A stretch of 64,000 bases of DNA from Rhizobium laguerreae (lineage in GTDB: Bacteria > Pseudomonadota > Alphaproteobacteria > Rhizobiales > Rhizobiaceae): the NCBI RefSeq assembly GCF_002008165.1, contig NZ_MRDM01000002.1:496001-560000 (forward strand), written 5' to 3'. The notes below the pieces were generated by a model. The model made no database searches, was not told where the DNA came from, and was given only the letters and a program-made list of their open reading frames with translations. Both the position numbers and the translations under genes were made by a program. Shown piece after piece: positions 18,205 through 27,418 of the stretch. The stretch's first letter is position 1. Each line of letters begins with the position of its first letter.

Positions 18205-19392
18205 TCAGTCGTTGGCGGTAACCTTGACGCCAAGCACCTGCGGCAGCGTGTTCGGAGCGCCCATGGCGGCGCCCACGATCGTCGGGAACGGCACCGGCTT
18301 TTCAGGAGCGGCCTTGACGGTCAGGCTCTTCGGATCGTCGAGGAAGGTGTTGACCGCAGCCGAAATGGCGTTTTGCAGTTCCGGGATATTGAGCTGCGCC
18401 AGCATGATCGGCGTCATCGCCTTCAACGAATCCGCCATCTGCTTGCCGGATATGTTCTGCTGTGAACCGGCATAATCGAGCGCGCGCTTGGTGATCGAGG
18501 CGTCTTCGAAACGCACCTGCGCGGCCTCGAAGGACAACTGCTGCATCAGGCCGAGCATGGCAAGGCCAAGCGCTTGTTGCGACTCTTCCTTGTTCGGGTT
18601 GGCTTCGGATTGCTTCATCGCATCCTGCAGCGACTTCACGAAGGCCATCGTGTAGCCCGAGATCTTGAAGCCAAGGTTCAGCTTGCCGATGTTGGTGAAG
18701 TCGAAGGCGAATTCCGAAATGTCGATCGTGCCGGGGGCAAGTTCCCAGGCACCCTTCATGGTGATGTCGCCCTGGATGTGCTGCAGGGCCAGCTTCTCGA
18801 TTGCGTCCTTGCTCTGCGGATCCTCGGCTTTGCTGAGATCGGCTTTCATGCTTTTGAAGGCGCCGTCGAAGTCGAAGCCGGATTCGTCTTCGCGCAGCGT
18901 CAGGTTGACGTCGCTTTCGAGCACCGAGAACAATTCCGCCCCATCCTTGACCACCTTCAGCGGGCCGGTATGGGCAGTTTCGTAGAGCATCATGGTATCG
19001 AGCGTGTCGCCGCCCGGCGTTGCCGGGATCGAGATGCCGCCGAGCGTCAGCTCCTGCGCCGTGACCGTGACGCCGTCTTTCGTGGTGTTGATATCGGGGA
19101 AGGCGGCCTCTTCGATGTAATAGCCGCCATCCTCGTCTTCTTCGACGCCGGAAAGAGTGACTTCGCCAACGGCCAGGCTTTCGCCACCGGCCGATTTGAC
19201 GCTGACATTCTTCAGCGTCGCGGTCGTGCCGTCGATATCGACGCTGTCAGCCGAAATGGTTCCACCTTGTGCGGCATAGGCGGCATTGAGCTTCTTCAGC
19301 AGATCGGCACCGTCGAGAGCGAAAGCCGAGCCGGCAAGCGATAAAAAGGCTGCGCTCGACAGCATCAGCCGCGTTGTCCGGTAAAAGTTCAT
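18205..19392 (-). CDS. Secreted protein of unknown function
   Basis: I do not recognise the family with certainty. The 395-residue protein begins with a signal peptide (basic start, leucine/alanine core, cleavage after SAFA near residue 25). The mature protein is acidic and built of alternating hydrophobic/polar beta-strand-like stretches (VDIDGTTATLKNVSVKS) up to about residue 240, then helical. It contains no cysteine-rich or catalytic motif. The pattern of strands describing sums of properties resembles periplasmic DUF945/AsmA-like lipid-transport folds, which is only an impression. It is transcribed alone, with its own terminator and a 235-base gap before parC. Confidence 0.75.
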   Translation of the reverse strand: MNFYRTTRLMLSSAAFLSLAGSAFALDGADLLKKLNAAYAAQGGTISADSVDIDGTTATLKNVSVKSAGGESLAVGEVTLSGVEEDEDGGYYIEEAAFPDINTTKDGVTVTAQELTLGGISIPATPGGDTLDTMMLYETAHTGPLKVVKDGAELFSVLESDVNLTLREDESGFDFDGAFKSMKADLSKAEDPQSKDAIEKLALQHIQGDITMKGAWELAPGTIDISEFAFDFTNIGKLNLGFKISGYTMAFVKSLQDAMKQSEANPNKEESQQALGLAMLGLMQQLSFEAAQVRFEDASITKRALDYAGSQQNISGKQMADSLKAMTPIMLAQLNIPELQNAISAAVNTFLDDPKSLTVKAAPEKPVPFPTIVGAAMGAPNTLPQVLGVKVTAND

Positions 19393-19468
19393 GGGGTGGT
19401 TCCTCTGGTGGCGTGGTGGCGGTTGGAAATCTGCAGTGACGCTACTACGGATTGGACCTGCTTTATAT

Positions 19469-19505
19469 TTGCCGACCTCTAAATTTTTGTTGAGAGGAAC
19501 GGCAA
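19469..19505. promoter_or_regulatory. Inverted repeat between divergent 18205-19392 gene and parC
   Basis: TTGCCGACCTCT (19469-19480) pairs with AGAGGAACGGCAA (19493-19505), imperfect by one insertion/mismatch, around an AT-rich 12-base loop. It is the only structured element in this 235-base divergent region; it may be an operator or part of the parC leader. Confidence 0.35.
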
Positions 19506-19627
19506 ACGAAGTCCAAATTGCGGCGGCGCGTTTGTCTCATCCTTTGATGACGGTCCGAAGACTTCATCCACAGCTGCAATGGCCCCGATTCCTTGCCCGC
19601 CGGCCTCTTCTGAGCTAGTCAGAACCT

Positions 19628-21883
19628 ATGGGACAAGAGATTTTGCCGCCTTCAGGCGGAGACGACGATCACATCCAGCCGGTCGACCTCAAGGCGGCGC
19701 TCGAGCAGCGTTACCTTGCCTATGCGTTGTCGACCATCATGCACCGCGCCTTGCCTGACGTGCGCGACGGGCTGAAGCCTGTCCATCGCCGCATCGTTTA
19801 TGCGATGAACGAGATGGGGCTGAGGCCGAACTCGGCCTTCAGGAAATGCGCCAAGATCGTCGGCGAGGTGATGGGTAACTACCATCCGCACGGCGACCAG
19901 TCGATTTACGATGCGCTTGCCCGTCTCGCCCAGGATTTCTCGCAGCGCTACACGCTGGTCAACGGCCAGGGCAATTTCGGCAATATCGACGGCGATAGCC
20001 CCGCCGCTATGCGTTACACCGAATCGAAGATGACGGCGGTTTCCGAACTGCTGCTCGAAGGCATCGATCAGGATGCCGTCGATTTCCGCGACACTTACGA
20101 CGAATCGAATTCCGAGCCGGTCGTCCTTCCCGGCGCCTTCCCGAACCTGCTCGCCAACGGCTCCTCCGGCATCGCCGTCGGCATGGCGACCTCGATCCCG
20201 TCGCACAATGCCCACGAGCTTTGCGATGCCGCCCTGCATCTGATCAAACATCCCGATGCGACCGTCGAAAAGCTCGTCGAATTCATTCCCGGCCCGGATT
20301 TCCCCACCGGCGGCATCATCATCGACAACCGCGAAAGCATTATCGAGAGCTACCGCACCGGCCGCGGCGGTTTCCGCGTACGGGCGAAATGGCAGACGGA
20401 AGATCTCGGCCGCGGCGGCTACCAGATCGTCATCACCGAAATTCCCTTCCAGGTGCAGAAATCGCGGCTGATCGAGAAGATCGCCGAGCTGCTGATCGCC
20501 CGCAAGCTGCCGCTGCTGGAAGATATCCGCGACGAATCGGCCGAAGACATTCGTGTCGTGCTGGTGCCGAAGACCCGCAGCGTCGATCCGACGATCCTGA
20601 TGGAATCGATGTTCAAGCTGACGGAGCTCGAAAGCCGCTTCCCGCTCAACATGAACGTGCTCTCCATGGGCCGCATCCCGCGGGTCATGGCGCTGAACGA
20701 GGTGCTGAAGGAGTGGCTGGATCACCGCCGCGAAGTCCTGCAGCGCCGTTCGCGCTTCCGTCTGGCGGCGATCGACAGACGCCTCGAAATCCTCAGCGGC
20801 CTGCTGGTCGCCTACCTCAACATCGATGAGGTCATCCGCATCATCCGCGAGGAGGACGAGCCGAAGCCGGTGATGATGGCGCGCTGGGATCTCACCGACA
20901 ATCAGGTCGAGGCGATCCTCAATATGCGGTTGCGCGCCTTGCGCAAGCTGGAAGAGTTCGAGATCCGCAAGGAATTCGGCGAACTCACCAAGGAGAAGGG
21001 CGAGATCGAGGCGTTGCTTTCCTCCGACGACAAGCAGTGGCAGACGGTCGCCTGGGAAATCGGCGAAGTGAAGAAGAAATTCGCCAAGGCGACCGAGGTC
21101 GGCCGCCGCCGCACCCAGTTTGCCGACGCGCCCGAGACCGATGAGGAAGCAATTCAGCAGGCGATGATCGAGAAGGAACCGATCACCGTCGTCATTTCCG
21201 AAAAGGGCTGGATCCGCGCGTTGAAGGGCCATATCGCCGATACGGCGGCGCTGACCTTCAAGGAAGGCGACGGCTTGAGGATCGCCTTCCCGGCGCAGAC
21301 GACGGACAAGATCCTGATCGTCACCACCGGCGGCAAGGCCTTCACGCTCGGTGGCGACAAGCTGCCGGGCGGCCGCGGTCACGGCGAGCCGCTGCGCATC
21401 ATCGTCGATATGGATAACGACCAGGCGGTGCTGACCGCTTTCGTCCATGATCCCTCGCGCAAGCAGCTGATTGTCTCGACCGCCGGCAACGGCTTCGTCG
21501 TTCCGGAGGCCGAGCTGGTCGCCAATACCCGCAAGGGCAAGCAGATCATGAACGTCGCGCTGCCCGAGGAAACGCAGTTGCTCGTGCCCGTCAGCGGCGA
21601 CCATGTCGCCGTTGTCGGCGAAAATCGCAAGCTGCTGGTCTTCCCCTTAGCGCAAGTGCCGGAAATGTCGCGCGGCAAGGGCGTGCGTCTGCAGCGCTAC
21701 AAGGATGGCGGCATTTCCGATGTCCGCTGCTTCGCGATATCAGACGGCCTCGTCTGGGAAGACAGCGCCGGCCGCACGTTCACGAAGAACAAGGACGAAC
21801 TTGCCGAATGGTTGGCCGACCGCGCCACTGCCGGTCGCACCGTGCCCAAGGGCTTCCCGCGCAGCGGCAAATTCGCCGGCTGA
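19628..21883 (+). CDS. parC: DNA topoisomerase IV subunit A
   Basis: Decatenates daughter chromosomes together with ParE. The 751 residues are typical of alphaproteobacterial ParC. The winged-helix breakage domain has [17 protein letters not shown], the quinolone-determining [12 protein letters not shown] and the active-site Y130 in AMRYTE, followed by the tower and coiled-coil. The C-terminal domain has degenerate beta-pinwheel blades rather than GyrA's GQRG box, which supports ParC over GyrA. ATG 19628 is the only good start. A GC-rich hairpin at 21897-21920 follows the stop. Confidence 0.97.
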   Translation: MGQEILPPSGGDDDHIQPVDLKAALEQRYLAYALSTIMHRALPDVRDGLKPVHRRIVYAMNEMGLRPNSAFRKCAKIVGEVMGNYHPHGDQSIYDALARLAQDFSQRYTLVNGQGNFGNIDGDSPAAMRYTESKMTAVSELLLEGIDQDAVDFRDTYDESNSEPVVLPGAFPNLLANGSSGIAVGMATSIPSHNAHELCDAALHLIKHPDATVEKLVEFIPGPDFPTGGIIIDNRESIIESYRTGRGGFRVRAKWQTEDLGRGGYQIVITEIPFQVQKSRLIEKIAELLIARKLPLLEDIRDESAEDIRVVLVPKTRSVDPTILMESMFKLTELESRFPLNMNVLSMGRIPRVMALNEVLKEWLDHRREVLQRRSRFRLAAIDRRLEILSGLLVAYLNIDEVIRIIREEDEPKPVMMARWDLTDNQVEAILNMRLRALRKLEEFEIRKEFGELTKEKGEIEALLSSDDKQWQTVAWEIGEVKKKFAKATEVGRRRTQFADAPETDEEAIQQAMIEKEPITVVISEKGWIRALKGHIADTAALTFKEGDGLRIAFPAQTTDKILIVTTGGKAFTLGGDKLPGGRGHGEPLRIIVDMDNDQAVLTAFVHDPSRKQLIVSTAGNGFVVPEAELVANTRKGKQIMNVALPEETQLLVPVSGDHVAVVGENRKLLVFPLAQVPEMSRGKGVRLQRYKDGGISDVRCFAISDGLVWEDSAGRTFTKNKDELAEWLADRATAGRTVPKGFPRSGKFAG

Positions 21884-21896
21884 GGCCTAAAAATTC

Positions 21897-21920
21897 CGCG
21901 CCCGACTCTTGGCGGGCGCG
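21897..21920 (+). terminator. Hairpin after parC
   Basis: CGCGCCCG (21897-21904) and CGGGCGCG (21913-21920) form an 8-base GC stem 13 bases after the parC stop, followed by a weakly T-rich stretch. It is a plausible but not classic terminator. Confidence 0.55.
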
Positions 21921-22041
21921 ACAATTCCTCTATTTCACTCCTGTTACCAAAAATATGAACAGGCCGGCTCCGAAGGCGGACGGAATGGCCGTGGCCCGTG
22001 CGCTTGGGGAAAGTGCGCGCGCCATTAACGGAGGAAAATCG

Positions 22042-22500
22042 ATGCCCGCCAACACCATCAAATTGCATGTCAGCCACACCTACAAAGCGCCGCCCGCTGT
22101 CGTCTACGACGCCTGGCTCAACCCCGAAATCGCCCGCCGCTTCTTGTTTGCGACCGATGACGGTCATGTCATTCGCGCCGATATCGATCCGCGTGTCGGC
22201 GGCCGTTTCTTCGTCGTCGACCGCCGCCCGACCGGCGACGCTTTTCATCAGGGCGTTTTCCTGGAATTGAAGCGCCCGCAGCGCATGGTCTTCAGCTTTT
22301 CCGTCGAGGAGCATGATCACAATTGCGACCGCGTCGAGATCGACATCGAGCCTCTCGACGGCGGCAGTCGTCTGACGCTGACCCATGAAATGTGCGCCGA
22401 ATGGGCCGAACAGGAGGAAAAGACCAGGAAGGGCTGGGCTCATGTGGTCGAGGGGCTTGGCAGGGAACTGGAGCCGCAGCAGTTCAAGGCGACGGGTTGA
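22042..22500 (+). CDS. SRPBCC (AHSA1/START-like) domain protein
   Basis: A 152-residue protein of the activator-of-Hsp90-ATPase-homologue 1 (AHSA1)-like group of the SRPBCC superfamily. The diagnostic N-terminal pattern YKAPPAVVYDAWLNPEI begins the helix-grip fold, and it ends with the LTLTHEM..EWAEQ..KTRKGW helix. Such proteins bind hydrophobic ligands; none can be named here. ATG 22042 has GGAGGAAAA upstream. An open frame begins far earlier but lacks a ribosome site. Its last 17 bases overlap the convergent doc gene, which is unusual and suggests that one of them arrived or was extended later. Confidence 0.88.
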   Translation: MPANTIKLHVSHTYKAPPAVVYDAWLNPEIARRFLFATDDGHVIRADIDPRVGGRFFVVDRRPTGDAFHQGVFLELKRPQRMVFSFSVEEHDHNCDRVEIDIEPLDGGSRLTLTHEMCAEWAEQEEKTRKGWAHVVEGLGRELEPQQFKATG

Positions 22501-22879
22501 GCGGTATGGAGAAATCCCGCAGGAAGCGGGTCGCACCTTCTTCGTCGATCTCGCCGGCGGCGACGGCAAGAACGAAAGCGTAGAGATTGGCATCGGTCGT
22601 TTCGATCTCGTAGCCGTTTTCGAGAAGGAACACACCGGCGGTTACGATCGCGATCCGCTTGTTACCGTCGACGAATGCGTGGTTGCGGGCAAGGCCGAAA
22701 AGATAGGCGGCGGCGAGTTCGATGACGTCGTCGCAGCCGTAATTTGCCTTGTGCATCGGCCGGCCGAGAGCCGATTCCAGCGCGCCTTCGTTACGCAGTC
22801 CTGCGAGACCGCCGAACCGCTCGATCTGCATTTTCTGCAGGCTCTCCACCAATGGTCTCGTTAGGAATTTGAAGGCCAT
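22484..22879 (-). CDS. doc: Death-on-curing (Doc) family toxin
   Basis: A 131-residue Fic-fold toxin. The signature HAFVDGNKR (H67 to R75) is the Doc form of the Fic motif, with lysine in the position that in phage P1 Doc changes the enzyme from AMP transfer to phosphorylation of EF-Tu. It begins one base inside the last codon of the upstream antitoxin gene (22879), so the pair is translationally coupled in the usual antitoxin-first order. Its end overlaps the convergent SRPBCC gene by 17 bases. Confidence 0.93.
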   Translation of the reverse strand: MAFKFLTRPLVESLQKMQIERFGGLAGLRNEGALESALGRPMHKANYGCDDVIELAAAYLFGLARNHAFVDGNKRIAIVTAGVFLLENGYEIETTDANLYAFVLAVAAGEIDEEGATRFLRDFSIPLNPSP

Positions 22880-23100
22880 TATTCGGCCAGCTTTTTCAAG
22901 GCGACCTTATACTTGTCCATGAAATATCGCGCCGCCTCGAGTTGACGAGACAAATCCTCATCGGCCGGCTTCAAAGTGATGCCGCCGTTTTCCATCTGCA
23001 ATTCCAATGAATCGCCGGCCTTCAACCCAAGGCGGTCGAGGGTTTCCTTAGGGATGATAACACCCTCGGAATTTCCGATCTTGCGGATTGTGACGTTCAT
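22879..23100 (-). CDS. AbrB/MazE-type antitoxin
   Basis: A 73-residue DNA-binding antitoxin. Residues 1-48 form a swapped-hairpin AbrB/SpoVT fold (VTIRKIGNSEGVIIPKETLDRLGLKAGD); the C-terminal 25 residues (RQLEAARYFMDKYKVALKKLAE) form the helix expected to block the toxin. The partner is a Doc toxin, whereas the classic P1 antitoxin Phd has a different fold. The palindrome GTTATAAC at about 23131-23138, upstream of the start, is a candidate autoregulatory site. Confidence 0.92.
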   Translation of the reverse strand: MNVTIRKIGNSEGVIIPKETLDRLGLKAGDSLELQMENGGITLKPADEDLSRQLEAARYFMDKYKVALKKLAE

Positions 23101-23157
23101 CGCTTTGTCCTCTGTGGTAACGGAGTTATAACATGAGGTCGAGCAGACGACAATGTA

Positions 23158-24045
23158 TTAACGCGCCATTTGCCTGATGCTTCTTCTTTGCACCATCCAG
23201 ACGGAATGCGCTGCGATCGCCATCACCAGGATGCCGCCACCGATCAGCGTCATCGGCGCCGGCGTTTCCGCAAAGATCAGCCAGACCCAGATCGGTGCGA
23301 GCACGGTTTCGAGCAGGTAGAACATGCCCACCTCCGGCGCGGAGAGGTAACGCGGCCCGGTCGCCAGACACCAGAGGGCAAGCGGCATCATGACCGCGCC
23401 GTTAAAGAGGATCCAGGCCGGATGCTCGATCGAAAAACTGCCTGCCGGCATGATTAAGATCAGGCCGACCGCCGCCGGCAGCACCGTCGAAAGCAGCGAG
23501 ACAAAGCCCATCTCCCGGCGGGATGCGCGGCTGATGGTGATGGCGGCGGCAATGATGAAGGCGGTAAGCAGCGCCATGATATCGCCGAAGAGATGGCCGC
23601 CCGAAAGCCCGTCCCGCACGATCAGGCCGACGCCGAAGATCATCGCCGCCATGGCGATCAGCGTTGCCAGCGCCGGCCGCTCCTTAAGGAAAATCCAGGA
23701 AAGAAGCGCGGCGAACATCGGATTGAAGGCGACGATGAAAACGACATTGGCCGTCGAGGTGTTGAAAACGGCGAGAAGGAAGACCACCGTCGTCAGGCCG
23801 TAGAGCAAACCGGTGACGAGGCCCGGCCAGCCCGGCACCAGCAGAGGCCAGCGCCCATTGGCGATCCTGAGCACTGCGGCGACCAGAAGCGTCACGCCAA
23901 GGGTCGCGATACTTCTCGCGGCCAGGATCGACCACAGCTCGCCGTCGGCGAGCCTCATCAGCGGGATATCCACGGAAAGCGCCAGCCCGCCGATCGACGT
24001 CAGCAGCAGGCCCTTCCGATGGTCGGAAAGAGCGGTGGGGAACAT
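23158..24045 (-). CDS. EamA/DMT superfamily transporter
   Basis: A 295-residue inner-membrane protein with ten predicted hydrophobic helices in two EamA repeats (about residues 12-140 and 150-285). The conserved second-repeat ending is YLLETVLAPIWVWLIFAETP. Members of the family export amino acids or metabolites; the substrate is unknown. It starts exactly one base after the bpt stop codon, so the two are co-transcribed with bpt first. Confidence 0.92.
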   Translation of the reverse strand: MFPTALSDHRKGLLLTSIGGLALSVDIPLMRLADGELWSILAARSIATLGVTLLVAAVLRIANGRWPLLVPGWPGLVTGLLYGLTTVVFLLAVFNTSTANVVFIVAFNPMFAALLSWIFLKERPALATLIAMAAMIFGVGLIVRDGLSGGHLFGDIMALLTAFIIAAAITISRASRREMGFVSLLSTVLPAAVGLILIMPAGSFSIEHPAWILFNGAVMMPLALWCLATGPRYLSAPEVGMFYLLETVLAPIWVWLIFAETPAPMTLIGGGILVMAIAAHSVWMVQRRSIRQMAR

Positions 24046-24822
24046 TCAGTCGTGGGTGCTCTCGGGCATGGATGAGGGATCGAAGCGTTCCCAGCCGCGC
24101 GGGGTCAGATGCTCCTGCGGCTGGAAGCGGGTCTTGTAGTCCATTTTCCGCGACCCTTGAACCCAGTAACCGAGGTAGACATGCGGCAGTCCCAGCACTT
24201 TCGTGCGCCTGACATGATCGAGAATCATGAAGGTGCCGAGCGAACGCCGCTCAAGCGCCGGATTAAAATAGGAATAGACCATCGACAACCCGTCGCTCAT
24301 CGTGTCGGTCAGCGCAGCGCCAAGCAGCTCGCCCTTCGGGCGCTGCTCCAGTCCCGAGCCTTCCTCACGCAGGCGATATTCGATGATTCTCGTATTCACA
24401 TGCGTGTCTTCCACCATGATTGCATAGTCGAGCACGGTCATGTCGGACATGCCGCCCTGCTGGTGGCGAAAATCGAGATAGCGTCGGAAGAGCGAATATT
24501 GCTCGCTGGAAGGCTGGGCTGCGAATTCGGTGGCGATGACGTCGGAATTAGCGGCAAGCACCCGCTTCATCGATTTCGTCGGTTCGAATTCCTGAGCGAG
24601 AATTCGCACGGAAACACAGGCGCGACAGGATTCGCAGGCCGGGCGATAAGCGATGTTCTGCGAGCGGCGAAAACCGCCCTGCGTCAGGATGTCGTTCATC
24701 TCGGCGGCGCGCGGGCCGACCAGATGGGTGAACACCTTGCGCTCCATCTCATGCGGCAGGTACGGACACGCAGCCGGAGCCGTCAGATAAAACTGCGGGG
24801 ATGGCGTTGTCTGCGTATTCAT
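24046..24822 (-). CDS. bpt: Aspartate/glutamate leucyltransferase (N-end rule)
   Basis: Transfers leucine from Leu-tRNA to proteins with N-terminal Asp or Glu, marking them for ClpAP through ClpS. The 258 residues show the arginyl-transferase-like fold: [16 protein letters not shown], the redox/metal-like cysteines of [16 protein letters not shown], and the GNAT-like YLGYWV..SRKMDYK segment. I chose ATG 24822, preceded by GGAAA; an in-frame ATG 48 bases upstream would add 16 residues lacking homology. It lies first in an operon with the DMT transporter. Confidence 0.95.
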   Translation of the reverse strand: MNTQTTPSPQFYLTAPAACPYLPHEMERKVFTHLVGPRAAEMNDILTQGGFRRSQNIAYRPACESCRACVSVRILAQEFEPTKSMKRVLAANSDVIATEFAAQPSSEQYSLFRRYLDFRHQQGGMSDMTVLDYAIMVEDTHVNTRIIEYRLREEGSGLEQRPKGELLGAALTDTMSDGLSMVYSYFNPALERRSLGTFMILDHVRRTKVLGLPHVYLGYWVQGSRKMDYKTRFQPQEHLTPRGWERFDPSSMPESTHD

Positions 24823-24970
24823 TTGTCGCGGAAATTTCCTTGTCGAGACCGTGCCGTTTCCTGACAGCATGACCTAAGAATAAAAAACGTCAACAGCCGG
24901 GCACTTTTCGCCCTTCATATCAGTCTTCTAATTTCAGATATGGAGCGCTTGCGCCCACCGGCAAAGGGAG

Positions 24971-24996
24971 GGCGGAGACTTTATTTGGTCTCCGCC
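24971..24996 (-). terminator. Hairpin downstream of the RDD gene
   Basis: GGCGGAGAC (24971-24979) pairs with GTCTCCGCC (24988-24996), 26 bases beyond the RDD stop codon on the minus strand. It lacks a clear T-run, so termination efficiency is uncertain. Confidence 0.5.
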
Positions 24997-25021
24997 ACGT
25001 CAGGGTTTCTCAGCTAAAGTC

Positions 25022-25480
25022 TCAGGCCGTGCGCACCGTCGCCGTGCCGACCAGCAGGTCGTGAACGAGACGGCTGCGTTCGATGAACAGGCCGGCAAGC
25101 AGGATGAGCGGCGTCAGTATCGAGTTGAGGATCCAGAACAGTGCCAGATGCACGATCGCTGTCATGAAATCCATCGGCCGTCCATCGACGCGTACGATCG
25201 CGATCCCCATGGCGCGCATGCCGAGCGAGGCCTGGCTCGGCCCGCCCACCGTCAGGCCGAAGTAGATACCGGCGACGATGACGAAGAGGGCAGGGTAGAG
25301 AAAGAAGCCGAGCCCCAGCGTAACGATCGACAGGAAGAACAGCACGATCGCCGCGGGAATGCAGAGCAGCGCCACGATGACGTAGTCGAGGATGAAGGCG
25401 AGGACCCGGCGGCTCAACACGCCGCTATAGGCGCGCCAGTCCTCCGGTGCGGCATAAAGCGGATTGGGGTTGTAGCTCAT
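25022..25480 (-). CDS. RDD family membrane protein
   Basis: A 152-residue inner-membrane protein with the RDD signature in LSRRVLAFILDYVIV (arginine and two aspartates around the first helix) and three to four hydrophobic segments (about 27-60, 66-92, 112-140). The second helix pair carries the S-LG-A-MGI-VV pattern. I chose ATG 25480 because GGAGATTGAG precedes it; a frame reaching 25531 has no ribosome site. RDD proteins have been linked to sodium/proton exchange, but no function can be asserted. It lies 125 bases downstream of hemB on the same strand. Confidence 0.9.
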   Translation of the reverse strand: MSYNPNPLYAAPEDWRAYSGVLSRRVLAFILDYVIVALLCIPAAIVLFFLSIVTLGLGFFLYPALFVIVAGIYFGLTVGGPSQASLGMRAMGIAIVRVDGRPMDFMTAIVHLALFWILNSILTPLILLAGLFIERSRLVHDLLVGTATVRTA

Positions 25481-25605
25481 CTCAATCTCCTCAGGAAAAG
25501 CGATGCCGCTGATATGGTATCGGCAGGGCAAAATGCAATAATTCTAAATCAACGAGCATGATGTCGTCCGAAAACCGCGCGCACTTTTCGGCATCAAGCT
25601 CCAAA

Positions 25606-26619
25606 TCACCGCTTTGCAAGAATTCTCGCCACTTCGACCGCGAAATAGGTGAGGACACCGTCGCAGCCCGCCCGCTTGAACGACAGCAGCGTTTCGAGCA
25701 TCGCCCGCTCGCCGTCGATCCAGCCATTCGCCGCCGCGGCCTTGATCTGCGTATATTCGCCGGAAACCTGATAGGCGAAGGTCGGCAGGCCGAAGGCCTC
25801 CTTCATCCGCCAGCAGATATCGAGATAGGGCAGGCCGGGCTTGACCATCAGCATGTCGGCGCCTTCCTCGACATCGAGGGCCGCGTCGCGGATTGCCTCA
25901 GTGCCGTTGGCGGGGTCGAGATAATAGGTCTTCTTGTCGCCTTTCAGCAGCCCGCCCGTCGAGATCGCCTCGCGATAGGGGCCGTAGAAGGCGGAGGCGA
26001 ATTTCGTCGCATAGCTCATGATGCCGACGCTCTGGTGGCCGGCCGCATCGAGCGCGATGCGGATCGCGCCGATGCGCCCGTCCATCATCTCCGACGGGGC
26101 GATGATGTCGGCGCCGGCATCTGCCTGCATCACGGCGGCGCGCGCGACCTGGTCGACGGTTTCGTCGTTGACGATCTCGCCGCCTCTGAGAATGCCGTCA
26201 TGGCCGTGGCTGGTGAAGGGATCGAGCGCGACGTCGGTGATGATGCCGATATTGGGCACCGCCTTCTTGATCGCCGCCGTCGCCTGATTGATCAGGTTGT
26301 TGGCTTCGAGGCTGTTCGAGCCGGTCTCGTCGCGCAGTTCCATCTCGATATTCGGAAAGGTAGCGAGTGCGGGTATGCCGAGGCCGGCCGCCTCCCGCGC
26401 GGCTTCGACGGCCTTGTCGATGCTCATCCGGTTGACGCCGGGCATGGCAGCGATCGGATCGACGATGCCGGAACCCGGCACGATGAAGATCGGCCAGATC
26501 AGGTCGTCGACGGTAAGCCGGTTCTCCTGCACCAGCCGGCGTGTCCAATCCGCCTTGCGGTTGCGCCGCATGCGGCGATGGCCGGTGATGTCGTCGACGA
26601 GATGAGTCCTGTCCTGCAT
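25606..26619 (-). CDS. hemB: Delta-aminolevulinic acid dehydratase (porphobilinogen synthase)
   Basis: Condenses two molecules of 5-aminolevulinate into porphobilinogen for heme, siroheme and cobalamin. The 337 residues show both Schiff-base lysines, in YATKFASAFYGPYREA and DMLMVKPGLPYLD. The metal region has D in the positions typical of Mg-dependent rhizobial enzymes (DVALDPFTSHGHDG instead of the Cys-rich zinc site). ATG 26619 gives the standard N-terminus. The gene is followed by the RDD gene on the same strand. Confidence 0.97.
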   Translation of the reverse strand: MQDRTHLVDDITGHRRMRRNRKADWTRRLVQENRLTVDDLIWPIFIVPGSGIVDPIAAMPGVNRMSIDKAVEAAREAAGLGIPALATFPNIEMELRDETGSNSLEANNLINQATAAIKKAVPNIGIITDVALDPFTSHGHDGILRGGEIVNDETVDQVARAAVMQADAGADIIAPSEMMDGRIGAIRIALDAAGHQSVGIMSYATKFASAFYGPYREAISTGGLLKGDKKTYYLDPANGTEAIRDAALDVEEGADMLMVKPGLPYLDICWRMKEAFGLPTFAYQVSGEYTQIKAAAANGWIDGERAMLETLLSFKRAGCDGVLTYFAVEVARILAKR

Positions 26620-26819
26620 GATATCTGTCCCTGGCCCATTCCATTTATCGGAGCGCTCATTATCATGGCGCCTGGAAAATCCAAATCGGACGATTGGCCG
26701 CGGCGGAAGAACCTCTGGCGCATGATGCCGATAATCGGAATCGATTTTTCGGGGGTATGCGCAAACTCAAAGTGATAAAGCGTTCTCCAGCGCGTCTTGT
26801 CAGACACGCGGTGTTCTTT

Positions 26820-27290
26820 ATGAAGATGCAACCCCAAACCGATGTCTGCGCTATGGAAACCGAATCCCCGACGATACCAAAACGCACACTGGCGGATATC
26901 CTCTTCATTCTCTTCCTGAGACTGGTTGCCTTATCCTGCTTCTGGTTCGGCCTGCAATATTGGGCGATGCTCGTCGGCTATTCGCTGGTCGGCGCCGGCC
27001 GCTTCGATCTTTTGAGCCTGCCGTGGAAGGTGGCGAGCACCAGCCTCGCCGTCCTCTTCCCCGTCGCCTCCCTCGGCCTCTGGCTCACCGTCTCCTGGGG
27101 GCCGGTCATCTGGGTGCTGGCCGCCGGCGGACAAATCCTCATGTATGGCCTGCTGCCCGATATTTTCGGCCCCAACCAGCTGATCATCCTGCTGCATGTC
27201 ATCGTCGCCGTGGTCTACTTGATTTTCCGCCTGCTGCTCTGGCTGGAAAAGCGCCGGCATCGCCGTCAGGTAAGTGTTGATTTACCCTGA
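26820..27290 (+). CDS. Small membrane protein, DUF6163-like
   Basis: A protein of 156 residues (145 if translation begins at ATG 26853) with a short hydrophilic N-terminus, four hydrophobic helices (LADILFILFLRLVALSCF, LVGYSLVG..., ASTSLAVLFPVASLGLWL, LIILLHVIVAVVYLIFRLLLW) and a basic tail EKRRHRR. This matches the rhizobial DUF6163 group as I recall it. Function is unknown. Neither start has a strong ribosome site; 26820 was kept to include both. It is transcribed toward ldtR with 128 bases between them. Confidence 0.7.
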   Translation: MKMQPQTDVCAMETESPTIPKRTLADILFILFLRLVALSCFWFGLQYWAMLVGYSLVGAGRFDLLSLPWKVASTSLAVLFPVASLGLWLTVSWGPVIWVLAAGGQILMYGLLPDIFGPNQLIILLHVIVAVVYLIFRLLLWLEKRRHRRQVSVDLP

Positions 27291-27418
27291 GACAACGTGG
27301 AGTTACCGGTAAGGCTCTGTTAAGCCTGCGGTTTAAGTCGAATTTTATATGTATTCGATAGGGTCTCACTCAAGGCGGGAAGAAAACACACCGCCAAACA
27401 AACAGTGAGGCAGTCAAT

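Noticed and set aside
19652..21604. 650-codon open frame opposite parC
   Set aside because: Complement of a certain gene, with compositional bias and no family resemblance.
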